Below are positions 1 to 7,933 of a DNA stretch of 62,733 nt, in pieces (within the stretch, counting starts at the first letter, position 1; each line of letters begins with the position of its first letter). The stretch comes from an uncultured Mycoplasmatota bacterium. Its GTDB lineage: Bacteria; Bacillota_I; Bacilli_A; RF39; UBA660. The stretch spans positions 1 to 62,733 of the forward strand of contig UROI01000003.1 in NCBI GenBank assembly GCA_900549325.1, given 5' to 3'. The notes beneath the pieces are model-generated. The model made no database searches. It was not told where the DNA came from and was given only the letters and a program-made list of their open reading frames with translations. The translations under genes and the position numbers were made by a program.

Positions 1-294
1 TTGTATAATAAAATCAGTATATTTAAATATTATTAATAAAAATACATGTATAAATAAAGTTATTATTAATATATTTTTACTTTGATTTTTATATTTATCA
101 ATTAAAATGGCTCCTATATAAGCAATAATAATTTCTGCAATCATTAAAAAAACATACTTAGGTTCTCCATAAAAATAAAACAATAAAGAAGCAATTAATA
201 AAATAATATTTTTATATTTTTTAGGTGTTATAAAATATATAATTATTAACGCTGGTAAAAAATAATACAAAAAACTAATACTAGTAAATAACAT
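1..294 (-). CDS. MBOAT-family O-acyltransferase (AlgI-like), N-terminal part
   Basis: The frame reads from an ATG at 294 out of the left window edge, giving 98 codons. The start MLFTSISFLYYFLPALIIIY, followed by FYFYGEPKYVFLMIAEI and IFKYTDFI, matches the N-terminal membrane segments of the AlgI/DltB-type MBOAT family. These are multi-pass membrane enzymes that acylate exported polysaccharides or wall polymers. The catalytic histidine region lies outside the window. An SD (GGAGGAT) precedes the ATG by a few bases. The gene lies directly after a DUF4358-like gene, a pairing commonly seen in Bacillota. The family call is firm for such a short piece; the acyl acceptor is unknown. Confidence 0.8.
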   Translation of the reverse strand, partial: MLFTSISFLYYFLPALIIIYFITPKKYKNIILLIASLLFYFYGEPKYVFLMIAEIIIAYIGAILIDKYKNQSKNILIITLFIHVFLLIIFKYTDFIIQ

Positions 295-308
295 TTTATC
301 CTCCTCTT

Positions 309-330
309 AAAAAGGCACCTTTAAAGGTGC
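309..330 (-). terminator. Hairpin terminator or attenuator between DUF4358 and MBOAT genes
   Basis: GCACCTTTAAAGGTGC (315-330) is a perfect inverted repeat. On the minus strand it is followed by a short T-run, and then immediately by the SD of the MBOAT gene. It can end transcription after the upstream gene or partly attenuate read-through into the MBOAT gene. Confidence 0.6.
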
Positions 331-334
331 TTCT

Positions 335-913
335 TTACTCTACTATTGTCATTTCTGGTGGAAGTTCTAGACTTCCCTCATCATTTGTTTTTTCTAATTC
401 TTTTCCAATCTCATTATTTACATATTTCTTAAAATCATCATATACTGCTTTAGCTATATCTTTATCGGTCATTACAGAGAATATTACATTACCACTATTA
501 GTAATATATAATTGTTCTGCAGAAACACAAATCCAACGTCCCATATCAATATTATCTAGCATCTCTTGCTTAATTTTTTCTACATCGGCAGTATCTTTAA
601 CCTTAACAACAGCCACTGAATAAGCTTGTGATGTTATCAATGGTACTGATACAACAATTGATTCAATATCATCATTTGATTTTAATCCTGTATAACTAGT
701 AACTTCATCAATATTTTTTACATCTATTTTCATAGTTTCAAGTTCCGGTAAAACATTTTTATTATCTTTATTTATTGAATTAATCATTTTGATAATATCT
801 TTAGTTGTCTCAAGACTACCTGTATTTTCCTTTCCTGATACTAATATAATTATACCAAATGAGATAACCGCTAGTAATATTAAAGCTATTACTAAAATAT
901 TTTGTTTTTTCAT
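335..913 (-). CDS. DUF4358-like membrane-anchored protein
   Basis: 192 aa. There is an N-terminal hydrophobic segment (about residues 5-26) after MKKQN, then an extracellular domain with the pattern AVVKVKD, GRWICVSAEQLYITNSGNVIF and a C-terminal YDDFKKYV. I recognise this as the DUF4358 type, small exported proteins often encoded with MBOAT acyltransferases and DHHW-like proteins. There is no lipobox cysteine, so it is probably held by the single transmembrane segment. The function of the family is not established; a role in export or modification of a surface polymer is inferred only from the neighbouring MBOAT gene. SD-like purines precede the ATG. It ends in TAA just before a hairpin. Confidence 0.72.
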   Translation of the reverse strand: MKKQNILVIALILLAVISFGIIILVSGKENTGSLETTKDIIKMINSINKDNKNVLPELETMKIDVKNIDEVTSYTGLKSNDDIESIVVSVPLITSQAYSVAVVKVKDTADVEKIKQEMLDNIDMGRWICVSAEQLYITNSGNVIFSVMTDKDIAKAVYDDFKKYVNNEIGKELEKTNDEGSLELPPEMTIVE

Positions 914-1165
914 TATTTCTTCCTCCTATTTATATCTTAATTATACCATACTAAAAATATTAAGTAAATGTATTTTTACTCATTAATTTCGATTTAATTT
1001 TTAAAAGAGTTTATGTTTCCTTATTTATTATTAGAATATATAATTGCGATATTTTATTTTTGTTTTTGTCATAATATGACAATATTTGACAAAGTAAGAT
1101 ACAGCATTAATTTGACTTTACATTTGATGTGTAAATCAAAACCAGAATATATGTATGTCCTAGTT

Positions 1166-3445
1166 TTAACATTTATTTTTTTCTCTAGATATATTATATA
1201 TTTCATTAACAAACCTGCTACGATGTAATGGATTTCTATTTACTAATAAATATACATTGTGTTTGGTTCTAGTTAAAGCCACATAAAATAATCTACGTTC
1301 TTCTGCAAATGGTATTTTTTCTTGATACCAATGATTATTAAATATTTCTATCATCCAAAAATTTCCTTTTACCATCGGAAAATCCTCATCTAAACCTATG
1401 ATTATAACTTCATCACTAGTTAGTCCCTTAGACTTATGAATAGTCATACCATCTATATCAACATCAGAGCCTTCAAAAATTATTTTTGTGCCTATTCCAT
1501 CTTTTAGACTTGGGTCATTATAAATTTTTTTAATAATATTATTAGTTCTACCAAGAATCATTATGTGAGAGTCTTTATTTTTTTCGTGTATTTTAATAAT
1601 CAGTTCCTTTAATTTTTGATACTCTTCTTTATCATCAAACATTATATACTTAATTGGTGAACTATTTTCTTTGGTGGAAATTAATTTTTTAGGTATCTGC
1701 TGGCGATTTTCCATGATAAATTTACTGGTATATTCAATTAGTTTTTTGCTATTACGATAAACTTTTGATATTCTCAAATATTTAGCAGTTGGAAAATATA
1801 TAGAAAAATTATATATGTATTCTATTTTAGAACCTGCAAATGAAAATATTGTCTGCCAGTCATCTCCTACTGCTACTACTTTGGCAGCATTTTTATCTGA
1901 TACATGTTTAGCTAAAATGTATCTATCTTCTGATATATCCTGATACTCATCAATTATTAGGTATTCAAAGTTTAGATTTTCCGTATTTTTTATGACACTA
2001 ATATATTTGTTAGCATAATAAATCATATCACTAAAATCAAAGCCATAGTTTTCACTATTATAAAGCTTTGATTGATAATATATATAGAAATCATTAATAA
2101 ATTTATATTGAATTTCAGCAGCAGTCTTCTCACTACCTTGTAGTTTTGAAATATAATCATTTATTACTTCCTGATAATTATTTCTATTAACTGATGATTT
2201 TATTCTTTCAATTACTGAATAAACAAAATTTCTAAAACGGAAGAACTGTGAAGACTCATTTTGATCTAACATAAAATTAAATATTTCTAGGTCTGACTTT
2301 TCTTTTAAAGTAAAACCCATTTTTAGTAGTTCCTCTTTTAACTTTACTATCATATCTTCGCCTTTTTGATAATCAAGAGCAATAAACTTAGTATGATGTT
2401 TGGCATGGTAATATTCTTTCATTCTTTTAATTTTATTGTATCTTGATAGTTCATTGTCTTCATATGTTGATAAGCCAAAATATTCTATATATACTGGCTG
2501 CCCATGTAGTGATAAGGTAAAGTCAGGATGATAACTTCTTCGCTCAGGCATTAAATTTTCGTATATTTTTTCATATTCATAGTCAACATTATTTCTAAAT
2601 AAAAAATTTGCTATTAGTGCTTCTCCCTTAGATTTTACAAGTTCACCTTTTATGGTATAAATCACTTCTTTATTTAGAGACATTTCTATACCATCTTCAA
2701 TCCACTGATGTAAATCTATTTTATCTTGTAATTCACTTTGCTTGTAACTTTCAAAATATTCTTCAAAAGTCTGATATTTATCATAATTTTCTTTAAAATA
2801 TTTACCAAAGGCTCTACTGTGATCTACTGTTTCAATAGTAAAAACATTAATTAGGTCTTTTAATCTTTCTTTGTCTGGGAAGATTTCTTCTTTAAAGAAT
2901 TTTAAAAATATTTGATTTTTTAAATTGGAATCTACGACATAGCATTTATGTTCTTTAAATATTTCTCTAATATACATAAAACCAAGCGAATGGAATGTTG
3001 TTACTCTAGCAGGTATTCCAAAATCTATAACTATTCTTTTTTCTAATTCTTGAGTAGCCTTCTTTGTATAACTCATCACTAATATTTTTGATGGATTTAC
3101 TTTTTTGATGTCTACAAGAAATTTTACTTTGGAAGCCATTGTTGTTGTTTTACCAGTACCCGCTCCTGCAAGAATAAGGGAGTATTCTTCATCTGACAAG
3201 ATAGCTTTTATCTGTTCTTCATCTAAGTGAATTTCTGGATCTATATCATTATACATGGTATCAAAATATTCTTTGTATTTAATATATTCCTTATCTAATA
3301 CTTTATTATTGTAGTTATCTAAATTAAAATTAGCCGGAATGATATCGGGAATGGTGTTTTTTATATTTTCAAAAAGATAGTTTGAAATATACTCTTCTTT
3401 CTGTAATTTATTTAAAAACTCTTCTCTTAGTTTTGATACTTCCAT
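1166..3445 (-). CDS. UvrD/Rep superfamily helicase (HelD/helicase IV-like) with nuclease-like insert
   Basis: 759 aa SF1 helicase. Walker A AGAGTGKTTT lies near residue 93 and motif II YLIIDEYQDIS near residue 495. The C-terminal motifs include MTIHKSKGLTSDEVIII and LFYVALTRTKHNVYLL. Between the helicase halves (about residues 275-380) is an insert with KGEALIANFLFRNNVDYEYE, YHPDF and VYIEYFG. This resembles the PD-(D/E)xK-type insert seen in helicase IV-like proteins. It probably unwinds DNA during repair or replication restart; nuclease activity is inferred only. The start is the ATG at 3445 with an AAGGAAGTG SD. It stands alone, ends about 250 bases before the DUF4358 gene, and has no close operon partner. 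Confidence 0.85.
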   Translation of the reverse strand: MEVSKLREEFLNKLQKEEYISNYLFENIKNTIPDIIPANFNLDNYNNKVLDKEYIKYKEYFDTMYNDIDPEIHLDEEQIKAILSDEEYSLILAGAGTGKTTTMASKVKFLVDIKKVNPSKILVMSYTKKATQELEKRIVIDFGIPARVTTFHSLGFMYIREIFKEHKCYVVDSNLKNQIFLKFFKEEIFPDKERLKDLINVFTIETVDHSRAFGKYFKENYDKYQTFEEYFESYKQSELQDKIDLHQWIEDGIEMSLNKEVIYTIKGELVKSKGEALIANFLFRNNVDYEYEKIYENLMPERRSYHPDFTLSLHGQPVYIEYFGLSTYEDNELSRYNKIKRMKEYYHAKHHTKFIALDYQKGEDMIVKLKEELLKMGFTLKEKSDLEIFNFMLDQNESSQFFRFRNFVYSVIERIKSSVNRNNYQEVINDYISKLQGSEKTAAEIQYKFINDFYIYYQSKLYNSENYGFDFSDMIYYANKYISVIKNTENLNFEYLIIDEYQDISEDRYILAKHVSDKNAAKVVAVGDDWQTIFSFAGSKIEYIYNFSIYFPTAKYLRISKVYRNSKKLIEYTSKFIMENRQQIPKKLISTKENSSPIKYIMFDDKEEYQKLKELIIKIHEKNKDSHIMILGRTNNIIKKIYNDPSLKDGIGTKIIFEGSDVDIDGMTIHKSKGLTSDEVIIIGLDEDFPMVKGNFWMIEIFNNHWYQEKIPFAEERRLFYVALTRTKHNVYLLVNRNPLHRSRFVNEIYNISREKNKC

Positions 3446-3541
3446 ATTGATACACTTCCTTTATTGTAATTATAACATAGGTAATTAAACTTTTGATATA
3501 TTAATTGTAAAAATTTGGTAATTACTTAATTTAAAATTGTT

Positions 3542-3595
3542 CATTATGAAGACCTTAGGCTTCATAATGCCCCGAAAGACTATAGGCTTAAGGGG
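3542..3595 (+). repeat. Double-hairpin element copy E1
   Basis: First hairpin 3542-3569: stem CATTATGAAG, loop ACCTTAGG, stem CTTCATAATG (perfect). Second hairpin 3570-3595: CCCCGAAAG, loop ACTATAGG, CTTAAGGGG, with two mismatches. The two loop types are in swapped order compared with other copies, and no upstream box is visible. It lies 50 bases after the amidase stop codon. Confidence 0.85.
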
Positions 3596-3644
3596 GAGTG
3601 CAAAGAAAAAGAAAATATATTGTTATATACTTTCTATATGAATA

Positions 3645-5021
3645 TTATCCTACGATTAATATTTGACCTATATTTAATAGATTTGAACTAAGATTATTTA
3701 ATTCTTTTAGTCTATTTACTGTTGTGTTATACTTTTTAGCTATAGAATATAGAGAATCTCCTGATTTAACTGTATAAGTTGTTTCCCTTGAAGTACCTAG
3801 TGGTATTCTTAATACCTCTCCTATTTGGAGAGTATTGGTAGTAAGATTATTGGCTCTTTTGATGGCATCCACAGTTACATTATATTGATTTGCTATCTTG
3901 TACAAGGAGTCACCTGATTTAACGGTATAATCTACTGTATTTGATGATGGTGTTTCTGATGATGTGGTTGGTAGTTTTAAGACCTGACCTACGGATAAAA
4001 TGTTTGAAGTAAGGTTGTTTACTCTCTTTAGTTCATCTACTGTGGTATTATATTTTTGGGCTATTTTATATAAAGAATCTCCACTTTTTACTGTGTAAGT
4101 ATTTTCTGGAGTAAGAGGACTTGGCAGTTTTAGTGTCTGGCCTATTACGAGGTTATTCGATGTTAAATTATTTAATTTTTTTATTTCATCAACAGTGGTG
4201 TTATTATTTTGGGCTATCTTGTATAGTGAGTCACCACTTTTTACTGTATAAATATTAGTTTCCCCTTCATATACTTCTTTTGATGGTATTCTTAGGACCT
4301 CTCCTATCTGGAGAGTATTTGAGGTAAGGTTGTTTTCTTTTTTTAATTCTGAAACAGTGGTACCTAGTTTATTGGCAATGCTATATAATGAGTCGCCCTT
4401 TTGTACTATGTATGTATTGGTTATTAATCCTTCAGGTGGTGTGTATGGTACTCCTATATAGTTTGCTACTGCTGAAATGACGGCTTCTGCTAGTTCTTCA
4501 TAGTTTTCTTTTAGAAAGTTTACATCTTTGGCATTATCTATGAAGCCATATTCAACAATTAGTGGTTCTAGGTTGCCAGTATCTCTGTGGATGAAATAAT
4601 AGTCTTTGGAAGTGTTTGATGGTAGTCTTCTTTGATAGTATTTTCTTGTTTCTTGTCCTGCAGCCCCGATATTGCTCAGAATATTTTTGGCTAGGGTATC
4701 TTTGTTTCTTAGGGCGTATATGACTTCGGCTCCTTCGCCGCCTCCTGAATTAACATGGTTCGATATTAGGATGACATCGCTGGAATTGCCAAACTTACCC
4801 AAGATATTGCTTACTCTCTGTGATGGAGATAGTGTGGTATCTGAGTCTCTAGTTATAGCTACGGGAATGCCTAGGTCTTTAAATCTATCATACATATACT
4901 TTGATATTAATAGATTGTAGTCTTTTTCTAGCAAACCATTTCCTGTAGCTCCCGAATCCGATCCTCCGTGACCAGGATCAATTACTACTTTACGGACCTC
5001 TCTATATTCATTATTATTCAT
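3645..5021 (-). CDS. N-acetylmuramoyl-L-alanine amidase with five LysM repeats
   Basis: 458 aa. Residues 10-185 form an Amidase_3 domain that cleaves the lactyl-alanine amide in peptidoglycan. Zinc and catalytic residues are visible in VVIDPGHGG (His18), the following LLEKDY, LISNHVNSGG and the late LIVEYGF. Five LysM repeats follow, each with GDSLY and NNL motifs, ending at the stop codon. The start is chosen as ATG 5021 because AAGGTG precedes it at the right distance; a TTG at 5036 would overlap that SD. Unusually, there is no signal peptide or membrane anchor before the catalytic domain, so its export route is unclear (lysis, non-classical secretion or an endolysin-like role). Confidence 0.9.
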   Translation of the reverse strand: MNNNEYREVRKVVIDPGHGGSDSGATGNGLLEKDYNLLISKYMYDRFKDLGIPVAITRDSDTTLSPSQRVSNILGKFGNSSDVILISNHVNSGGGEGAEVIYALRNKDTLAKNILSNIGAAGQETRKYYQRRLPSNTSKDYYFIHRDTGNLEPLIVEYGFIDNAKDVNFLKENYEELAEAVISAVANYIGVPYTPPEGLITNTYIVQKGDSLYSIANKLGTTVSELKKENNLTSNTLQIGEVLRIPSKEVYEGETNIYTVKSGDSLYKIAQNNNTTVDEIKKLNNLTSNNLVIGQTLKLPSPLTPENTYTVKSGDSLYKIAQKYNTTVDELKRVNNLTSNILSVGQVLKLPTTSSETPSSNTVDYTVKSGDSLYKIANQYNVTVDAIKRANNLTTNTLQIGEVLRIPLGTSRETTYTVKSGDSLYSIAKKYNTTVNRLKELNNLSSNLLNIGQILIVG

Positions 5022-5080
5022 AGTTATCACCTTCAAAGTAGTATATGTAAATAATGTTAATTTGGTTAACTTGACTAGAA

Positions 5081-5108
5081 GAAAAAGATACTATTTTTTA
5101 GTACCTTT
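5081..5108 (-). terminator. Intrinsic terminator of the uracil-DNA glycosylase-like gene
   Basis: The minus strand shows AAAGGTACTA paired with TAGTATCTTT around a short A/T loop, with one mismatch, followed by a T-rich tail. The hairpin overlaps the stop codon at 5107. Confidence 0.65.
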
Positions 5109-5694
5109 AATCTTTATTTAATGTGTTATTTATTATTTTTCTTATTTCAATAATTCTTTTTTTCATAAAGTCTGGATTATCTTTAAACCATTTTATGTTA
5201 AGTGGAGATGGATGTGGCAGAACTATTGCTGGTTTATTAAATAATATATTATTTTTAAATATTAGGTCATTATAATTTTCATTTGGAAAAAATGTTTTAG
5301 CGGCTTGGGCTCCAATTATTATGTATAATTTATTATCTATATATTCTAATTCTTTCTTTATCCATTTTTCGTAGCATATTTTAGGTGGTGCTTTGTCATT
5401 ACCATTTTTATCTTTTCCTGGGTAGCAATGCGCTAAGGCTGTGATAAAGAAGTTATCTGGATTATAGAATTCTTCATCGGTTATTTGATACCATTCATAT
5501 TTTAATTTTTTACCGCTTTGATCAGTAAATGGCTTTAGTGTAGTATCTACCGTTTTAGATGGTGCTTGACTTATTTGAACTATTTTTGAAGTAGCTGAAC
5601 CTATGACTACTGGATGCGGTTTGAAACCAAACTTATCTTCACAAATATTACATTTTCTTATTTCACTTATTAAATTACTAAAGTCTTTTCCCAT
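5107..5694 (-). CDS. Uracil-DNA glycosylase superfamily protein
   Basis: 195 aa. The N-terminal CNICED and VVIGSATSKIVQISQAPS, the central FFITALAHCYPGK and IIIGAQAAKTFF, and the C-terminal LPHPSPLNIKWF follow the UDG superfamily layout (active-site loop, then the HPSP DNA-contacting loop). It probably removes uracil or a related base from DNA, starting base-excision repair. Which UDG family it belongs to cannot be fixed by eye. The N-terminal cysteines (CNIC) could be part of a metal site, but the full four-cysteine Fe-S pattern of family 4 is not evident. Start ATG 5694 has SD AGGAGG. Monocistronic, with its own terminator. Confidence 0.78.
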   Translation of the reverse strand: MGKDFSNLISEIRKCNICEDKFGFKPHPVVIGSATSKIVQISQAPSKTVDTTLKPFTDQSGKKLKYEWYQITDEEFYNPDNFFITALAHCYPGKDKNGNDKAPPKICYEKWIKKELEYIDNKLYIIIGAQAAKTFFPNENYNDLIFKNNILFNKPAIVLPHPSPLNIKWFKDNPDFMKKRIIEIRKIINNTLNKD

Positions 5695-5845
5695 AATGCC
5701 TCCTGATACATTTAGTTTATTATATCATATTTTTATTATTTTTATTTCTATTTTTAGTATTGTTAAATTTTTAAATACATCATCTTATTATGATTTCACA
5801 CAATTAAATCAATGTAATTATTGAATTTATATTATCTCCTATTGT

Positions 5846-5880
5846 AAAAAGATACTAATTTTATTTTTTAGTATCTTTTT
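5846..5880. terminator. Bidirectional intrinsic terminator
   Basis: AAAAAGATACTA (5846-5857) pairs perfectly with TAGTATCTTTTT (5869-5880). Because the arms end in A and T runs, it can work on both strands. It most likely serves the minus-strand gene ending at 5972 (or at about 5870 if that gene is frameshifted). Confidence 0.8.
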
Positions 5881-5971
5881 GATATTTAATTTATAGCGAT
5901 GTTATTTATATATAATTTGTAACCATTGAAATCTGTATTGCTATTGGTAGTATCGGTATTATCTAATGATG

Positions 5972-6619
5972 TTAGGTAAGTATCTCTGTAAAAAGACAAT
6001 ATCTACGTTTAAATTTTCTTTCAAATAAACTTAACTTATTAAAATTTGAAAATTCATTTTGTAGATAATTAAACCTATGATTTACAAGTTCTTTATTTAA
6101 GAATTTTGGTATTAGTTTATCAATGTTTGACATTACTATATTTATATCTTTGGGTATATCTACTAGACCATCTTGATATAAATATTTACCATATAATTCA
6201 AAATCTTTATGTTTATATTTTTTCTTCTGCTTCTTTTTATCTTCAATATCAATGTATTTTATTTTGTTATTTTTAAATTTTATTCCTATTATATTGTTAT
6301 TTGTATCTTGTACCCAACATTTGGTATATACAACATTATTAAAATAATTATCAGTTAATAAATGGGAATAATATCCTAATATTAAATCATCATTAAGTTC
6401 ATTTTTGTATGTATTTAAAAATTTGTTTATATTTATCATTTTTTCTTTAGGACAAGATGGAAAAGGAATATTATCATAAAAATGTGCTGTATAACGATTA
6501 ATAATGGTACCTTTATCTACATCTGGTATTAAATTACCATAATAAAATAAATCTTTATTTAAATTTAATTTTTTATTAACTTCTTTTGCTACTGCTAAAT
6601 GTACTGACCAACTAGGCAT
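5972..6619 (-). CDS. Zinc-dependent phospholipase C-like family protein, possibly frameshifted at its 3' end
   Basis: 215 aa. MPSWSVHLAVAKEV, FYYGNLIPDVDKG, TAHFYD and LGYYSHLLTDNYF are the metal-binding His/Asp motifs of the small ZnPLC-like family common in Bacillota; no signal peptide is seen. The substrate is unknown. The frame ends LFTEILT just after a run of five T. Reading one base over from that run gives 34 further sense codons (YRDTYLTSLDN... to NNIAIN) before a stop near 5885, close to the terminator at 5846. A one-base deletion or sequencing slip in the T-run is therefore plausible. The gene is flanked by terminators and has no operon partner. Confidence 0.62.
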   Translation of the reverse strand: MPSWSVHLAVAKEVNKKLNLNKDLFYYGNLIPDVDKGTIINRYTAHFYDNIPFPSCPKEKMININKFLNTYKNELNDDLILGYYSHLLTDNYFNNVVYTKCWVQDTNNNIIGIKFKNNKIKYIDIEDKKKQKKKYKHKDFELYGKYLYQDGLVDIPKDINIVMSNIDKLIPKFLNKELVNHRFNYLQNEFSNFNKLSLFERKFKRRYCLFTEILT

Positions 6620-6724
6620 TATATCACCTCTATCATTAATTTAAGTATATCATAATTTTAATAATTTATATGTTATATTGGGTTATTTTTACAATATTTT
6701 GATATTTTATATGTAATTAGTTAT

Positions 6725-6813
6725 GGCTTATAATATAATACAACACAAATATTTTTAATTTAGAGACTATATAATAGGCTCTAAATTGCCTCTTAAGACC
6801 TAGGCTTAAGAGG
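6725..6813 (+). repeat. Double-hairpin element copy E2
   Basis: Box variant GGCTTATAATATAATA at 6725-6740. Hairpin 1 6757-6787: AATTTAGAG, enlarged loop ACTATATAATAGG, CTCTAAATT. Hairpin 2 6789-6813: CCTCTTAAG, loop ACCTAGG, CTTAAGAGG. Both stems are perfect 9-mers. It lies 28 bases after the VanZ-like stop codon. Confidence 0.85.
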
Positions 6814-6840
6814 ATAAAGAAAAAAATAACATAGACTATA

Positions 6841-7932
6841 TTAATCTACATTATTTACTTTTATAGTACTTACATACTTTATATTTAATATTTTATCATA
6901 TAGTAATTGCTTATTTTTTAATACTCTTATAAAACTATATATATAGAAAATTATAAATATTAAAAATGTATTTAATCCTATTATTACTGATAAATAGTTA
7001 GGTATATTTTTAGCTAATAACATTTCTAAATGTACCACTAATGAAAATATTCCATAGTAATATAAATAGATAAAGATATTTCTTAAAGTTAATCTAAGTA
7101 ATCTCTTATCTGGTACTTCTAATGATACATTTATTATTTTTCCAAAGATTGTTTGGTTATGGTTAAAATATGGAATGATAATAAAGTATAGGACCGCTAA
7201 TAAAAGATTTATATATTTATTATTTATTAAAATTGATACTAACATTATCATTAGTAGATAGATAAAGATATCTCCTATAAAGAGTGTTATTCTTCTTAAG
7301 GAAGATACTTTTTGTCCTTCTTTTAATGATTTGGTATCGATATCTTCTCTTGTTGGTAAATGTTTTTGGATAGGACTTATTATTAAATAGCCCAGAAGAC
7401 CTCCTAATGTGTTTATTAATAGGTCATCCACATCAAAATTACGATATGGTCTAGGATAGATATAATATAGTCCTGTTAACTGAGTTAATTCAAAGAATAG
7501 TGATATTAAGAAACTTATAATTATTGTTTTCTTTAATGAACATTTATAGTAATATTTTAAATATACTCCTAATGGCATAAACATTATTATATTAAAGATA
7601 ACAGTATATATACTAGGCATAGTTATTATTTTTAAGATATTTATTTGTTTTAATTCTATAAAGTCCTCTATTATATCTTTTGTGAATGTTAATGGGATTA
7701 ACTGAGGATTAATCACTTTCATTTTGATTACTTCTTCTTTGGTTGGAAGAGGTAATATTACTAAAAAGTAGATTGTCATTAGATATAAGATAAAGGAATA
7801 TATTATTAAAGTTCTTAATTTGTTTACTGATCCATAATGATGATATTCATATATTATATATGGTAATGTTATTAATAAAGCTAAAAAAGGAAAGATTATT
7901 AAAGCTGCTTTTATTGGTACTAAATAGCTCAT
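6841..7932 (-). CDS. VanZ-like membrane protein with C-terminal RDD-like membrane domain
   Basis: 363 aa integral membrane protein. Residues 1-190 carry the VanZ pattern: several membrane segments with NIIMFMPLGVYLK, LFFELTQLTGLYYIYPRPYRNFDVDDLLINTLGGLLGYL. The second half (about 205-350) has a further set of membrane segments resembling an RDD domain. VanZ proteins are linked to glycopeptide (teicoplanin) and lipoglycopeptide tolerance by an unclear mechanism. The ATG lies one base after the stop codon of the BceB-like permease, so it is the last gene of the Bce-type operon, and its role is probably cell-envelope antibiotic tolerance. Fusion of VanZ with an RDD-like part is seen elsewhere in Bacillota. 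Confidence 0.82.
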   Translation of the reverse strand: MSYLVPIKAALIIFPFLALLITLPYIIYEYHHYGSVNKLRTLIIYSFILYLMTIYFLVILPLPTKEEVIKMKVINPQLIPLTFTKDIIEDFIELKQINILKIITMPSIYTVIFNIIMFMPLGVYLKYYYKCSLKKTIIISFLISLFFELTQLTGLYYIYPRPYRNFDVDDLLINTLGGLLGYLIISPIQKHLPTREDIDTKSLKEGQKVSSLRRITLFIGDIFIYLLMIMLVSILINNKYINLLLAVLYFIIIPYFNHNQTIFGKIINVSLEVPDKRLLRLTLRNIFIYLYYYGIFSLVVHLEMLLAKNIPNYLSVIIGLNTFLIFIIFYIYSFIRVLKNKQLLYDKILNIKYVSTIKVNNVD

Positions 7933-7933
7933 C

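Noticed and set aside
1013..1228. 71-aa plus-strand open frame between DUF4358 and HelD-like genes
   Set aside because: Overlaps the end of the helicase gene antisense, no SD, hydrophobic low-complexity translation.
3700..4440. Regularly spaced similar segments that might look like a CRISPR array
   Set aside because: They are the five LysM repeats of a protein-coding gene, about 140-200 bases apart and diverged at synonymous sites; no short identical repeats with unique spacers occur.
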